Program-made: the position numbers and the translations under genes
Assembly (NCBI RefSeq): GCF_009870125.1
Contig: NC_046683.1
Coordinates: 20,035,001 to 20,099,000, forward strand
Source: Drosophila pseudoobscura
Taxonomy: Eukaryota; Arthropoda; Insecta; Diptera; Drosophilidae
Length of the DNA stretch: 64,000 bases
Direction: 5' to 3'
Shown here: positions 10,312-20,646 of the stretch, piece after piece
Layout of the letters: each line of letters begins with the position of its first letter
Position numbering within the stretch: position 1 is the first letter of the stretch
The notes under the pieces: generated by a model
What the model saw: only the letters and a program-made list of their open reading frames with translations
Told to the model about the DNA's origin: nothing
Database searches by the model: none

Positions 10312-10597
10312 TTATATTAGAATAATTATCCATGACAGTATTCAAGGAGCGACCGGCATCTAAATTTTCTCTTTCCACATTCCCGTCGGAAAGCGAGCGA
10401 TTGAAAATTTATTTAAAATATATGTAAGACCAATTCCATTTATATTTATGCATATTTATTTTAGTATACATATGTGTATATATATATTTTTTATATTGTA
10501 TATTTAGATACATCATTGTTTTAGTTATAATAAAAAAAAAAAGTCGAGAACCGACGGCGTTTACATAATTTTTATAATTTATAATCAACCTGCTTAA

Positions 10598-11735
10598 AAT
10601 GAGGAACAAATTTTTAATTATATTATTGTAATATTTTATATTTTGTGGTATTAATCAAACAAATAACAGCTTTTATTTTATTTCCCGCGCCCTAGCGTAC
10701 CATACCCCCACCCCCTGCCCATTCTTCATTTATTTTGTGGCGGTAGGTCAGTTCATCAAAAGACCCAAAACAAGAACCAAACTCAAATTTCAGTTCTAGC
10801 GGCCAGCAATACTAAACACACACACGCAAAGTACGTGAGAATGCATGTGCACCTATACACTAAAACATGCTGGAGGCAAAACAGAACCAGACCTGAGAGA
10901 GTTCAAAAAATCTGAAAAAGCATACAATCACATATTTTTGTCGAAACATATTGCGTGTGTACACTTACACATGCAAAGATGTTCTCTCTGCGTTCTCTCT
11001 CATGATGACGCGTCAGTACTCTGGGGTAATCAACGCGCTAGCCAATGTGTGACGCTTTCGTGGTATGAACTGGCAAATCTATATAATCTATATCTATATA
11101 TAATAAGCAATCTTGAAAATATTTTGCGCTAATAAAAATTAATATATATATTATGAATAATAATAAATATAGATCGATCTTAAATTTGTATACATACGTT
11201 TTATTATATTCTTTATGTTTGCTATTCGAATTGAACCCAACGTAGCTGCTTACAACGTTGATGCCCTGAAGGCCAACGCTTGTCCGGGTGGAGGCATCCT
11301 TAACCATGTTATCTAGACCCTACATTTTTCCAAAACTGTAATACATTTGTATTCAGCAATGAAACTATTCCTTAGTAAATTTCTAACTACTTTTCTACAT
11401 TAGTTTTTACTAATTTTTTTCCACTTCTTTCGTGACTATCAAAAGCTTAAAAAATCTGCTCAAAAATAGTCACAAATAGTCCATCAATAGGCGCAGCTGC
11501 CATCCCTAGATTTCCACAGCCCAGACAAAAGAACGGCATACACATACACACACATATACAGAGTTACGGCAAGCAGAGGCCCGAACTTCGGGCAGAACCA
11601 AAGCGACGGAATCCGAAAGCGGGCAGAGAGAGCGCCGGCAGCGAAAAATATGTATGTATAGAAGCAGCAAAAGAACCATGCGGATCTGCATGTGCCAAAG
11701 CGAGAGGGAAGAGACAGAAGCGGCTCAGTATCACC
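10598..11735. other. Intergenic, mostly AT-rich, no gene seen
   Basis: This stretch holds low-complexity TA-rich segments. One short coding-like string on the plus strand, NVAAYNVDALKANACPGGG, is near 11,230-11,300, but it has no usable start or extent. A GATGACGCGTCAG box at about 11,003 resembles the box in the 6.6-6.9 kb duplication. I see no supportable gene. Confidence 0.5.
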
Positions 11736-12542
11736 CAGTGTTGCCATTTCAGCTTATTTTAAGCTAGATTTGGCTTATTTTAAAACAAAATAGCTTGAAA
11801 AGTAATTGAAATGCTTACGGCTTGAAGTCTATCTTATTTCAAATTTCATTTAGCTTATTTTGGCTTCAAAAAATGTGGTACAAAACAATTTTTGTTCCTT
11901 GATTTTATTGTAATACTTGTTAATATTTATTATGAAATAGGATTTGTCCCATGTTTTCTTGTTATTTTGGTATATTATCCAATTTTGTGTAGAGATGTAA
12001 GGTAATTATTCGTTGATAAGTTTCAGTCACACTATGGTATTGCACATGTTTGCACATTTGCATACAAAAAAATGCCAAAAGTGTTTTATAAACAAAATTT
12101 CTACATTTTCTGGTGCAATTTCGATGAATTTAAGGAGGGGCTACGCAATGTGCCAACTGAATCCACATAAGCGTACTGCTGCTTTTGTAAGTCAACAATT
12201 GGGGCCAAGTCGTGGGAATTATGGCAGTATGCTGTCGCTATAAAACATATGCGTCCAATGCTAGCATGACACAAACTAACAAAATACCTCTTGTTGGAAA
12301 CTCCTGAAAAACAGAGGAGCAAAAGGCTGTTCATTGCTGAGCACTCGGCCATGGCATAATGAAGTGGATAAAATTATGTCATTACTTTCATTAAAAATTA
12401 AAAAAATATATATCTGTATATAAAATTGAATTATACATTATTTCGATGTTTTTATTGTTAGCTTTTTTTTTGTATTAAGCTTACTCGAGCTTATTTTTTC
12501 TGCAATCTAGCTTATGGTGACTCTCAAAATCTGGCAGCACTG
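11736..12542. mobile_element. Short non-autonomous DNA transposon (hAT-like termini)
   Basis: The left end CAGTGTTGCCATTTCAGCTTA and the right end (read inward) CAGTGCTGCCAGATTTTGAG share an 11-base imperfect terminal inverted repeat. The CAGTG start is typical of hAT-type elements. The interior (about 800 bp) is AT-rich with repeated AGCTTATTTT motifs and codes for nothing recognisable. No clean target-site duplication was found next to the ends, so the limits are approximate. Confidence 0.55.
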
Positions 12543-12679
12543 GTACCCAGTGTGCCCGCAGCGCAACACCAACGGCCACATTACAAGCTGAATTTTGTAT
12601 ATAAAGCAACTACGCCAGAGCCACAATCGGCCCGCCAGAATCGGCGGCTGCATCCAACATTTCTATCCTCCTCGAATTC

Positions 12680-12875
12680 CTTGAATAACCTCCGCAACCA
12701 CACTTCTTGAAGCGGGTTTGAACCTCCGCAACCACACTTCTTGAAGCGGTTTTGAACCTCCGCAACCACACTTCTTGGAGCGTAATTGAACCTCCGCAAC
12801 CACACTTCTTGGAGCGGTTTTGAACCTCCGCAACAAAAATTCTTGGAGCGTAATTGAACCTCCGCAACAAATCTT
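12680..12875. repeat. Minisatellite, about six 34-bp units
   Basis: A unit beginning GAACCTCCGCAACCACACTT and ending TTGAAGCGG-TTTT is repeated about six times, with divergence concentrated in the last units. Because 34 is not a multiple of three, the short open frames here shift frame at each unit and are not protein-coding. Confidence 0.85.
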
Positions 12876-12956
12876 CTTCTCGGGGGGCATGGCTTTTGAT
12901 TCTATTAGTTGGTTTAAATCGTTCAAAACTAAATTATTTAAAAGCTAATTTAAACT

Positions 12957-13390
12957 TTAATTAAATAAACCCTCGGCGGGGATGATGCAGGCACGAGTGC
13001 TGTCGGCCACCCCGACGGAGGGCAGGCCGTGCTCGTTGCACATGGCCAGGAGGTCCTTGTTGGTCCTTGTGTCTCCAGGTTCGAGAGCTCCGACATTTCC
13101 GCACAAAAACAAAACGGAAAACAGAAACAAAAATCTAGAGCTGACGACCGACTTCTCTGAAAACCTGAAAACCAAATAATGCTCCCAATCGCGTCTCGCC
13201 TGGAGTATTGTCATCTGAATATAGTATATTCGCATACATTTTCGAATGCCACGGCATGGCTGCTGGTCGGGCCGTCGTCCTCCACCTGGGCGGCGTCCTC
13301 ATAAAAATTGTCTCGAGACGGGAATCGGTGGTCGGCATCTTGCTGGGCTTCTTCGGACTGGCCGGGCTGCTGGGATGCTTTTTTTTTGTA
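12957..13390 (-). pseudogene. GC-rich gene-like fragments of unknown origin
   Basis: Two exon-like, GC-rich pieces (about 12,965-13,090 and 13,240-13,380) stand out from AT-rich surroundings. On the minus strand the first reads LEPGDTRTNKDLLAMCNEHG followed by LPSVGVADSTRACIIPAEG and then a stop. The second reads DNTPGETRLGALFGF in one frame, and other frames are also open. The pieces lie between two copies of the hAT-like right terminus (12,487-12,542 and about 13,404-13,461). I do not recognise the source gene. They could be captured or retro-inserted exon pieces. Confidence 0.35.
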
Positions 13391-13403
13391 TTTCGCTTTC
13401 TCT

Positions 13404-13461
13404 AGCTTATTTTTTCTACAATCAAGCTTATGGTGACTCTAAAAATCTGGCAGCACTGGTG
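13404..13461. mobile_element. Second right terminus of the hAT-like element
   Basis: The sequence matches 12,487-12,542 almost base for base, including AGCTTATTTTTTCT, AAGCTTATGGTGACTCT and ATCTGGCAGCACTGGT. It is in the same orientation about 920 bp downstream, so only the right end of a second copy is visible. Confidence 0.7.
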
Positions 13462-13662
13462 TGGAGACAATGTTTTTTATCCCCAATCAGCCGACTAATT
13501 ATTTCGAATTAAATAAAACTCGGCGCAGAAATAAAATTACGATATGTTCTTTAATGCGTGACATCCAAATTGCAAGTGTGGCTTGCCTGCCGCTCCGATC
13601 GCTAAGCGCAGCTTCGCTCGGCCGACGTCGGTAGGCAGACGCAAAGCTTTAACAAACAAATG

Positions 13663-14766
13663 GGTGACATAGACATAAGTAACAAACAAAATAAGCGGCT
13701 GAGGGACAAGCATTAGGTGCTGTTTGGCAAGCAGCTAATCGGCTGGGTTCTGCTCCGAACAACTGGTATCACCTTGTAATGGACCTATTTCAGGCTGAGG
13801 TAAGCTCAGTCCCGTCCAGGGGTCAATCCACAAGAAATTTCTAGAAATGGATGGAACCTTAAGGGCGGCCTATCGTAGAGAGGTGGATCGGGGCTAGAAT
13901 GGGCGTCGCTCGTCGTGCGTACGAAACGGCTTCGTGGACTCGGGCGGGGTGGCGTCGGTGCCTCGACTAATTGGAGTGAACTTACGCAATCGGGTGTTTT
14001 TACTTTGATAATTCGACACTTTATTGGTGACATAGACTTAAGTAACAAACAAAATAAGCGGCTGAGGGCCAAGCATTAGGTGCTGTTTGGCAAGCAGCTA
14101 ATCGGCTGGGTTCTGCTCCGAACAACTGGTATCACCTTGTGATGGACCTATTTCAGGCTGAGGTAAGCTCAGTCCCGTCCAGGGGTCAATCCACAAGAAA
14201 TTTCTAGAAATGGATGGAACCTTAAGGGCGGCCTATCGTAGAGAGGTGGATCGGGGCTAGAATGGGCGTCGCTCGTCGTGCGTACGAAACGGCTTCGTGG
14301 ACTCGGGGCGGGGTGGCGTCGGTGCCTCGACTAATTGGAGTGAACTTACGCAATCGGGTGTTTTTACTTTGATAATTCGACACTTTATTGGTGACATAGA
14401 CTTAAGTAACAAACAAAATAAGCGGCTGAGGGCCAAGCATTAGGTGCTGTTTGGCAAGCAGCTAATCGGCTGGGTTCTGCTCCGAACAACTGGTATCACC
14501 TTGTGATGGACCTATTTCAGGCTGAGGTAAGCTCAGTCCCGTCCAGGGGTCAATCCACAAGAAATTTGTAGAAATGGATGGAACCTTAAGGGCGGCGTCG
14601 GGGGCGGCCTATCGTAGAGAGGTGGATCGGGGCTAGAATGGGCGTCGCTCGTCGTGCGTACGAAACGGCTTCGTGGACTCGGGGCGGGGTGGCGTCGGTG
14701 CCTCGACTAATTGGAGTGAACTTACGCAATCGGGTGTTTTTACTTTGACACTTCGACACTTTATTG
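13663..14766 (-). repeat. Three tandem 364-bp units within an LTR-like element
   Basis: The unit begins GGTGACATAGACTTAAGTAA at 13,663, 14,026 and 14,390, so the period is 363-364 bp. Identity between copies is very high by eye. The third copy carries an extra short GGCGGCGTCGGGGGC insertion near 14,595. Each unit ends in TTCGACACTTTATT, which on the minus strand reads AATAAAGTGTCGAA and so supplies a polyadenylation signal to each unit. Open frames across the units are not conserved proteins. Confidence 0.9.
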
Positions 14767-15219
14767 TACTTCTTAGCAGTTTAAATGAACTTATTTTAAT
14801 TGGTCGCCGATGTCTTCTCGTGAATTTCGGGTACCGCGTCTGTACTCCGGACCGGGTCTCCGCGTAAGTTGCTCTTTGGTTCTCGTCGCCGTCTTTTTAT
14901 AGGCCCGTATTGCTGGGTCTGCGGGTTTGACAAATGCACTTCCGCGTCGGGGTGCACTTTGCCGTTCTTGGTGATCGTCGCAGATTTTCGCGGCGTCGAC
15001 TTTCCTCCGTCGATGAACCCGGAAGACCGCACTCGGCCGATAGCTTGGCCTGGAGTGGCGAAAGTTCGCGTGACCTGATGTCTTTGGTCATCGTTATGGA
15101 GTTGGCGCGTGTTGATCGGAAGTTTCTTGCGGAGGGGGGCGTTGGTTGCGGGGTGTGGTGCGATGCTCTCATTATAAGTCGGGGGACGGATTGTATCGAG
15201 ACCTTTTATGTTCGTTACA
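13663..15219 (-). mobile_element. Probable solo LTR or LTR-type promoter block, minus orientation
   Basis: Read on the minus strand, the block could start TGTAACGAACATAAAAGG at 15,219. It then has a U3-like region with a TATA box (CCTATAAAAAG near 14,895-14,905) and a GC-rich leader, then AATAAA at about 14,766, followed by the 364-bp units, each with its own AATAAA. This fits U3-R-U5 with an amplified R-U5 section. No gag or pol is present. The LTR interpretation is inferred, and I do not know the family. Confidence 0.45.
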
Positions 15220-15354
15220 ACCTCAGCCGACTGGAACAGCGCTGCGCTGCTTCAATTTCAAGTGGCCCACGGACTACAAAATGGATGCCACATGTTGTCT
15301 TTCCCGCATTTTGCCAAAATTCGCCATATAGCGCAATATGTTATTGCATATATC

Positions 15355-15470
15355 AATATAAAAAACGAGGAGGAACATTTAAAGCCTCATATTCTCCAAA
15401 AATTAAAAAAAGGATCAACTTATTAGAACAAAGCGGATAAAAATTAAAAGAAAAAGAGTAAAGTAATAGT
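15355..15470. repeat. Dispersed repeat copy B (shared with 8,091-8,205)
   Basis: This is about 90% identical to the 110-bp segment at 8,091. The two copies have different flanks on at least one side, so this is a dispersed repeat and not a segmental duplication. Confidence 0.75.
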
Positions 15471-15644
15471 ATAATTCAGAATACGACTATTCTTAAGTTT
15501 TACTTCTTGTTGGGTCCTCCTTTTGGTGTTTTGTTTTTTGGTGTTTCCCTTTTCCTCGGTTAAAGTTGGAGAGGAACACTCCTCGTGTTGTCCGTCGGAG
15601 AACTATAAGAAAATCAAATTTTCTGCTTTGCTAAAATTAAATTA
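15471..15644. other. Unassigned spacer
   Basis: A short T/G-rich stretch (TTTTGGTGTTTTGTTTTTTGG) with no recognisable feature. It precedes the Helentron helicase remnant. Confidence 0.4.
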
Positions 15645-15975
15645 AATGGGAGATGGTCTACAAAATTGTAGATATTTTTCTACTCTTGCCGACGCCACCC
15701 ACAAGCTCATAAAAACGGACTTACTTCTCACATTGTGAATATCAAGCGATCTATTTAAATTAGCTAAAATATTAAGGGGCATCCAGTGGAAGCTACTTGT
15801 TCTCCTCTTCTGCCTCGTCTTTTTCGGACTTGTCCACGCAGATGACCATCAGGTGGCTATCGCTGACAAAGCGAATACTCCTATCTTGAACCCTTTCCTG
15901 GTCATTCAAGTTCAGAGCATTTATTTGGGAACTTATATCTTAAATAGCTAAACTCTATACTCCTCATCAACTGCC
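15645..15975 (-). pseudogene. Second, diverged Helentron helicase remnant with a 76-bp foreign insert
   Basis: The sequence aligns by eye with 1,813-2,128 of the first Helentron, with shared landmarks TTCTACTCTTGCCGACGCC, TTAGCTAAAATATTAAGG, TCCTATCTTGA, CTGGTCATTCAAGTTCA and CCTCATCAACT. It spans the Walker A region but is deleted and frame-broken. At 15,796-15,871 an unrelated segment replaces about 8 bases of the element. On the minus strand that insert reads VSDSHLMVICVDKSEKDEAE and then EENK and a stop, which looks like the end of a host coding exon. Confidence 0.7.
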
Positions 15976-16190
15976 TTCAATGTCAATTGGTCCCCCCCGA
16001 GGGCGTGGGCGTCTCGGAATTTGACATGGATTTTGTGTCGGTCATCTTTCGCTTTTTTATTTCGATTTTTTAGTCCGCTTCAAGTAAAATTAAAATTAAC
16101 TGAATCGAAGATTAAACGTCTAGTTTTGGAGCCAACCTGCACTATAACAATGTCATCCTGAGGTACTTCAGTCGGAACGTGTCGTCGGGC
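15976..16190. other. Sequence after the Helentron homology, with a coding-like patch
   Basis: Helentron similarity ends at about 15,975. The plus strand then reads LQCQLVPPEGVGVSEFDMDF for a short distance before becoming AT-rich and non-coding. The gene is not recognised, and this may be another captured fragment. Confidence 0.3.
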
Positions 16191-16580
16191 GCTGCGTAGC
16201 CACTGCAAATTGATTTTTTCCTTTCGGCTATAAAAATGATCCGATCTGATCCAGATTCAGCAACCGGATACCGGATACCGGATTCTTAAATCTGCAATAT
16301 TGTGGATGCAATAGATTTTCGTCCATTGTGGAGGCCGAACGGGGTGGGGCGAAATTTTGAGATATACGTTTTATAGTGAGATCTAACAGAAATGCCGATA
16401 CCAAATTTGGTTGCTCCAGCCTTAATAGTTTCTGGGATTTGTGGATGCCCCAGATTTCGTCCTTTGCGGGGGCGGAAGGGGTGTGGCTTCGATATCACAG
16501 GAGTGTGGATACCAAATTTGGTTGCTCTGGCTCTTATAGGTTCTAAGATCCTTGAACTCATATTTTACAATTTGCAAAAC
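16190..16580 (-). mobile_element. Partial DINE-1/ISY-like copy
   Basis: GCTGCGTAGCCACTGCAAATTG, ATGATCCGATCTGATCCAG, the TGTGGATGCAATAGATTTTCGTCC box and TTGCTCC..CTTATAGTTTCT occur in the same order and orientation as in the 7,540-8,091 copy. A second diverged TGTGGATGCCCCAGATTTCGTCC box at 16,440 shows an internal duplication or an adjacent second copy. Confidence 0.7.
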
Positions 16581-17349
16581 CGAACATGAAACTTGATTCC
16601 TGATTCTGATAAAACGCAAAATACAACTACGAAGATAATTTGCAACATACTTTATGCATTCATGTACTTGGCGGTAAATCTGTAACACGTAGCAATTCGT
16701 CAAAATTCAACGCTAAACGTTGCGTAGAGTTTGTCAAAATACTTATGCCGACGTGTGTATATGTACATATGTACAAGAATTTATTAATCTACGACACACA
16801 AAAGGTTTCAGGGTGCGACTAGGTAGGACTCACTTTGTACACCTTTTCAAAAATTAGTTTTCATTACAAGTTGGCACATGTTGAAGGCCTCACTTCAACC
16901 TTCAATTTCTAATGACACAATTTTTGAAACTATTTGGTAAGGGAAGAGAACATTGATGGCATATCTTCAAGGAGTTTGCAGAGGCTTTAATTGCCATTCA
17001 TTTTGCTCCAACGCAGAAGAATAAAGTCTTTGTTTTATATGTATTTACTTCGGGCTATCCTAGTTTACTTGATTTAACAAATTTGGCCTGGTTTCATCAA
17101 AACACAAGTCAGGTGTTCTCAAGACGCAACAACCTGCGTCTGTCCATGTAAACGCCAATGTAGATCTGCGTCTTCGCGTGTACGTACTATTTTGATGTCG
17201 AACGGAAACGCGCGTTAGTGTAAAAAGGCTAATTCAGTACATTGCATACAATTCCATTACAGTATTTTTTTCTCCCGATAAAACCAAAGCTATTAATTGT
17301 CACTGGCATGAATCGATTAAAGAAAACGAAGTCTGACAATTGTTTAGTA
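16581..17349. other. Intergenic region downstream of the lectin gene
   Basis: AT-rich sequence with no supportable ORF. It starts with GCAAAACCGAACATGAAAC, which may be residual DINE-1 sequence. A poly-Ala-free, non-coding stretch follows, up to the end of the minus-strand gene's 3'UTR. Confidence 0.5.
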
Positions 17350-18534
17350 AAATGATCATTGTTTTATTTATGAAATAAATTATTATTATTTACATTGGAA
17401 ATAATGCACGAAATTCAAATAATATTGCATACGTTGGGGCAGCTAGCACTGAAAAGCACTCTCTCTGCCTTGATCTTTTACACACTCAAAAACAAAATCT
17501 ACAATTATTATACGACTCTAGAGATACAAATACAGGGTGATATATAGTGAGTATGAGTGAAAAATAACTGGAATGGTGCAGCCGTGAGGGAGTTACTGTC
17601 AGATCTATGCAGATTCGCATAGTAAATTCGGTGGCACGCGCACTACTCGTATAACATAATTCATCTCTCGTGCATGCTGCCTGCCGTACCTACTGTCGAT
17701 TTTGGTTGGGGTTGTGTGGTCTGCCCGTGTACTGGGGGTCCATTTGATCTAGTTTAAGGTTACGTAACTAATATGCGACTATGGGCAAGTCGATTTGGCT
17801 TGGGGAAGCTGCCAGCCGGACTGGGACTGGGGATCGCCTCAAGCTAAACCAAGTTGCTCATAATTTGGCTGCAGCTGTGATCTGCCACTTGCTGGGTGTG
17901 GTGGAGGAGGAGGAGTTGGAGTCTGCTCGCCTGATGGCGGGGAGTGTGTTTTTGTGTGGGTTGGGGGTGGTGCTGAGGCGGGTGCGGGTGCTTGCATTTC
18001 AACTAATTACTAACAGATAAACCACGCCTACGCCTATGCCTCGCCGGCCCTCTTCACGCTCTTGACATACAACTAATTAATAGAGAAAATTTAACTAAAA
18101 ACCTTAAGAAAGCTTTGCGAATAAATTATACGAGTAAGGTCGGTTTGCTCGGAAAAATCTAAGCACGAGTGCACATATATATGTAAATATATACTATATA
18201 GACATACATATGCGGATATATTGTAGCTATATATGCATATAAGTATTGACTTGCAAGATCACGGGTTTCTTGCTCTCTCTGCTTGTCCTACATGTTTCCG
18301 CTATGAACTGAAAGGTTCCTCCGATCTACCATCTCCCATCTCCGGTCTCCGATCTCGGCCGATCGCTTACAAAACTAAAGCGCGAAAAAAAACTTGCTAA
18401 AATTAAACAAAAAAACGTTTCGATGTTGCGCTCGCTCCAGCTCCATATCCAGCTCCAGAATCTAATTCAGATTCAGATTCATCTTCGATCGATTGCAATT
18501 GCCGCTCCACATTTATGGTGATGACCATGGTTGG
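17350..18534 (-). other. Candidate 3'UTR of the selectin-like gene (long form)
   Basis: Non-coding sequence follows the TGA at 18,535. On the minus strand AATAAA occurs at 17,363-17,368 near TTCATAAATAAAAC, a plausible polyadenylation signal, giving a 3'UTR of about 1.15 kb. TATATATG-rich stretches lie at 18,170-18,240. The exact cleavage site cannot be read from sequence. Confidence 0.5.
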
Positions 18535-18769
18535 TCAATAGTGGCCGCCACCACCGCCTCCGCCTCCTGCACCGGCACCGCCGCCACCAGCGCCGCTGTG
18601 CCTGTGGTGGTCGCGCCTGCCGGACGACTGATCCCGGTCGCGATAGTCACCATTGCGAGAGCTGCTCTTGTGGTGGTGGTGGTGGTGGCGCTTCTTCTCC
18701 CCCTTCAGGCACACGTCCGACACAACCATCTCGGAGTCGTCGCGCATTCCGTAGTTGTCGCGGCCGCAT
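18535..18769 (-). CDS. Selectin-like gene, exon 11 (long tail, C-terminus)
   Basis: The acceptor is TTAGCAG|A, phase 2, and the exon runs to the TGA at 18,535. It encodes CGRDNYGMRDDSEMVVSDVC, then a basic His-rich run (KKRHHHHHHKSSS), an Arg/Asp-rich stretch and a Gly-rich end finishing in HY. The first 30 residues look conserved-protein-like and the rest is low complexity. Confidence 0.8.
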
Positions 18770-20606
18770 CTGCTAATGCAAATACTTAATCAGAATCTGG
18801 ATTCGTCTTGTTCATGGATTTATGGAGACTTACCTGTCGAGATTCTCGCGGGATCGTTGCATATTGTCGCGCAGATTGTCACGGGATCGGGTCATGCTGG
18901 GCGGGTCGAGGGTCTCCTTGCGCCGCAGAGCATTGTGCGAGCTGTTCTTAGAGGCGGACTCATGCAGGTTCTCCCAGGCCTGGCGGTAGTACCTGCAATA
19001 CAACAATCCAGATCCAGATGTTATAAACAGTTTCAAGCTTTTGGTAATTTAGTCTATCCGTTGAGCAATCTCACCTGTTGAGTCCGTTGCGGGAGCCGGA
19101 GGTGGAGCTGTCGAAGCTGGCAACCGTGTTGCAGTCGGGCGAGGCGCGATGGCGATAGTGTTGCGTGGTTCTATTTCTGTTTATGAATCGACGGCGGAGG
19201 GAAAGAGGAAAATAACGGGAGATTGATCAGTAGGCGCTCTTCAATGGGGGAGGGTGTTACGGTTACGGTTACATCTTAAAGTAATAGGAGTATGTATATC
19301 TATCGTACATATAGCGGACTATAGGACTCCTCCAGGACGAATTTGTGTTGGGGGTTAGTTACAAGAGTTCAAAGTTCAAAGTTCAAAGTTCAAAGACAGG
19401 GTTAAACACAAAACTACGCACACAAACAGTGAAGGAAAGGGGTCCGTGGAGAGCAGTGTATTGAGGGTGTTGGAAAAAGACAAGAGAGTCAGAGAGAAAA
19501 CTAAAAGAGAAAGACAGGCAGATAGAGAGAGCGACTCGTGCAGTGTATGAGAGAGAGAGAGGGAGAGTCGCGTGTCCTGTGGCTGTGTATCTGTGTATGT
19601 GTGTGTATGAATGTTTAGTGCTTGTGGGTGTGATTGTGATTGATGAGTTGATTGACTGTCAGATTGATGGCAATGCAACAGCACAGGGAGAGAGGCGACG
19701 GCAGCCCACAGCATCCGTTGGTTGGTGTGGATCAGTGTGGACCAGTGTGGATCAGTGTTGTTTGTTTCGATTGATTGATTGGTTGATTGACTGGTTGACT
19801 GTTTGGATTGATGTTGTCTGTTGATGTTTTGTGTGGTGTATACGTATATTGTTGTTGGTTTGGTACTTTTGGCTGCTTACATTTGTGTATACATATGGCC
19901 GTTGATTGATCAGCTTCGATCTGATCTGGTTTAGCTTAGCTTTGCTTTGATTGTATGACTGACTGACTGACTGACTGACTGACTGACTGACTGATCGTTT
20001 AGTTTCGTTTCGTTTGCTTCGATTATAGTTGGTTTGGCTGTTCATCTTTGGCACACATTGCGTATGGGTTCCGCTCCGCTCCGTTCCCCATCATTGTTGA
20101 GCAGGTAGTTCGTTTCATATAATTTCATTTCATTTCATTTCGCTTCGTTTCATTTCATTTTTGGTCCGTTTTGGTCTTCGTCGCTTCTCTTTGGCTTCGT
20201 TATCCAGCTTCCACATCCAGCACTCCGTACTCCAATCACATGTGGGAATTGCTGAAGAGACCCGCCCGGGCCCGATAGCCACGCCCATAGCTGCTGAACT
20301 CCCGCCTGCCCAGCTTCTGGTCGTCGAAGGGCAGCGCCAGGACGCTGTACCACAGCGAGGGCTCCCTGATGGGGTCGCAGCGGGTGCTCGAACTGATGCT
20401 GCCGTAGCCGAAGCCGTACCCGTCGCCGAACAGGCGCATCCCCTTCCCGCTGCAGCGGGTCAGTTGGGCGGTGGACGCGTAGCTGGTGGCGCTGGTGGCC
20501 GTCGCCGTGGCATAGCTGGGCAGGCGGCTGGGTCGCGGTATACCGCCAACGGTAGCTGTTCGCTGGTGGGGCACCTGCCTGGCTCCCTGCGACGAGTACT
20601 TCTGCA

Positions 20607-20646
<40 letters not shown>

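Larger units (their letters stand above)
8347..10597 (-). mobile_element. P-superfamily DNA transposon with 28-bp inverted repeats, internally deleted
   Basis: A 28-bp sequence at 8,347-8,374 (starting TTAAGCAGGTTGATTATAAA) occurs as a perfect reverse complement at 10,570-10,597. The two repeats frame a degraded P/THAP9-type transposase on the minus strand. The element is 2.25 kb, and the 5' half of the transposase (THAP domain and start of the catalytic region) is missing. I could not identify the family. ProtoP/1360-related elements are the obvious candidates. Whether the 28-bp repeats are the true termini or subterminal is not settled. Confidence 0.65.

Noticed and set aside
12663..12926. 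Repeated array that might suggest a CRISPR or repeat protein
   Set aside because: Units are contiguous 34-mers without spacers in a eukaryotic genome, and the period breaks the frame. It is a minisatellite.
12957..13235. Assignment of the fragment to a ribosomal S2-like protein
   Set aside because: A faint resemblance (SVGVADST) came to mind, but the match is too short and the key motifs are absent. No name given.
13806..15440. Several 60-168 codon frames across the 364-bp units and the LTR-like leader
   Set aside because: They are not conserved between units, have no domains and are explained by GC-rich repeat sequence.
15796..15871. Insert as an independent small gene
   Set aside because: It has no start codon or splice context and is embedded in a Helentron remnant. 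Treated as a fragment.
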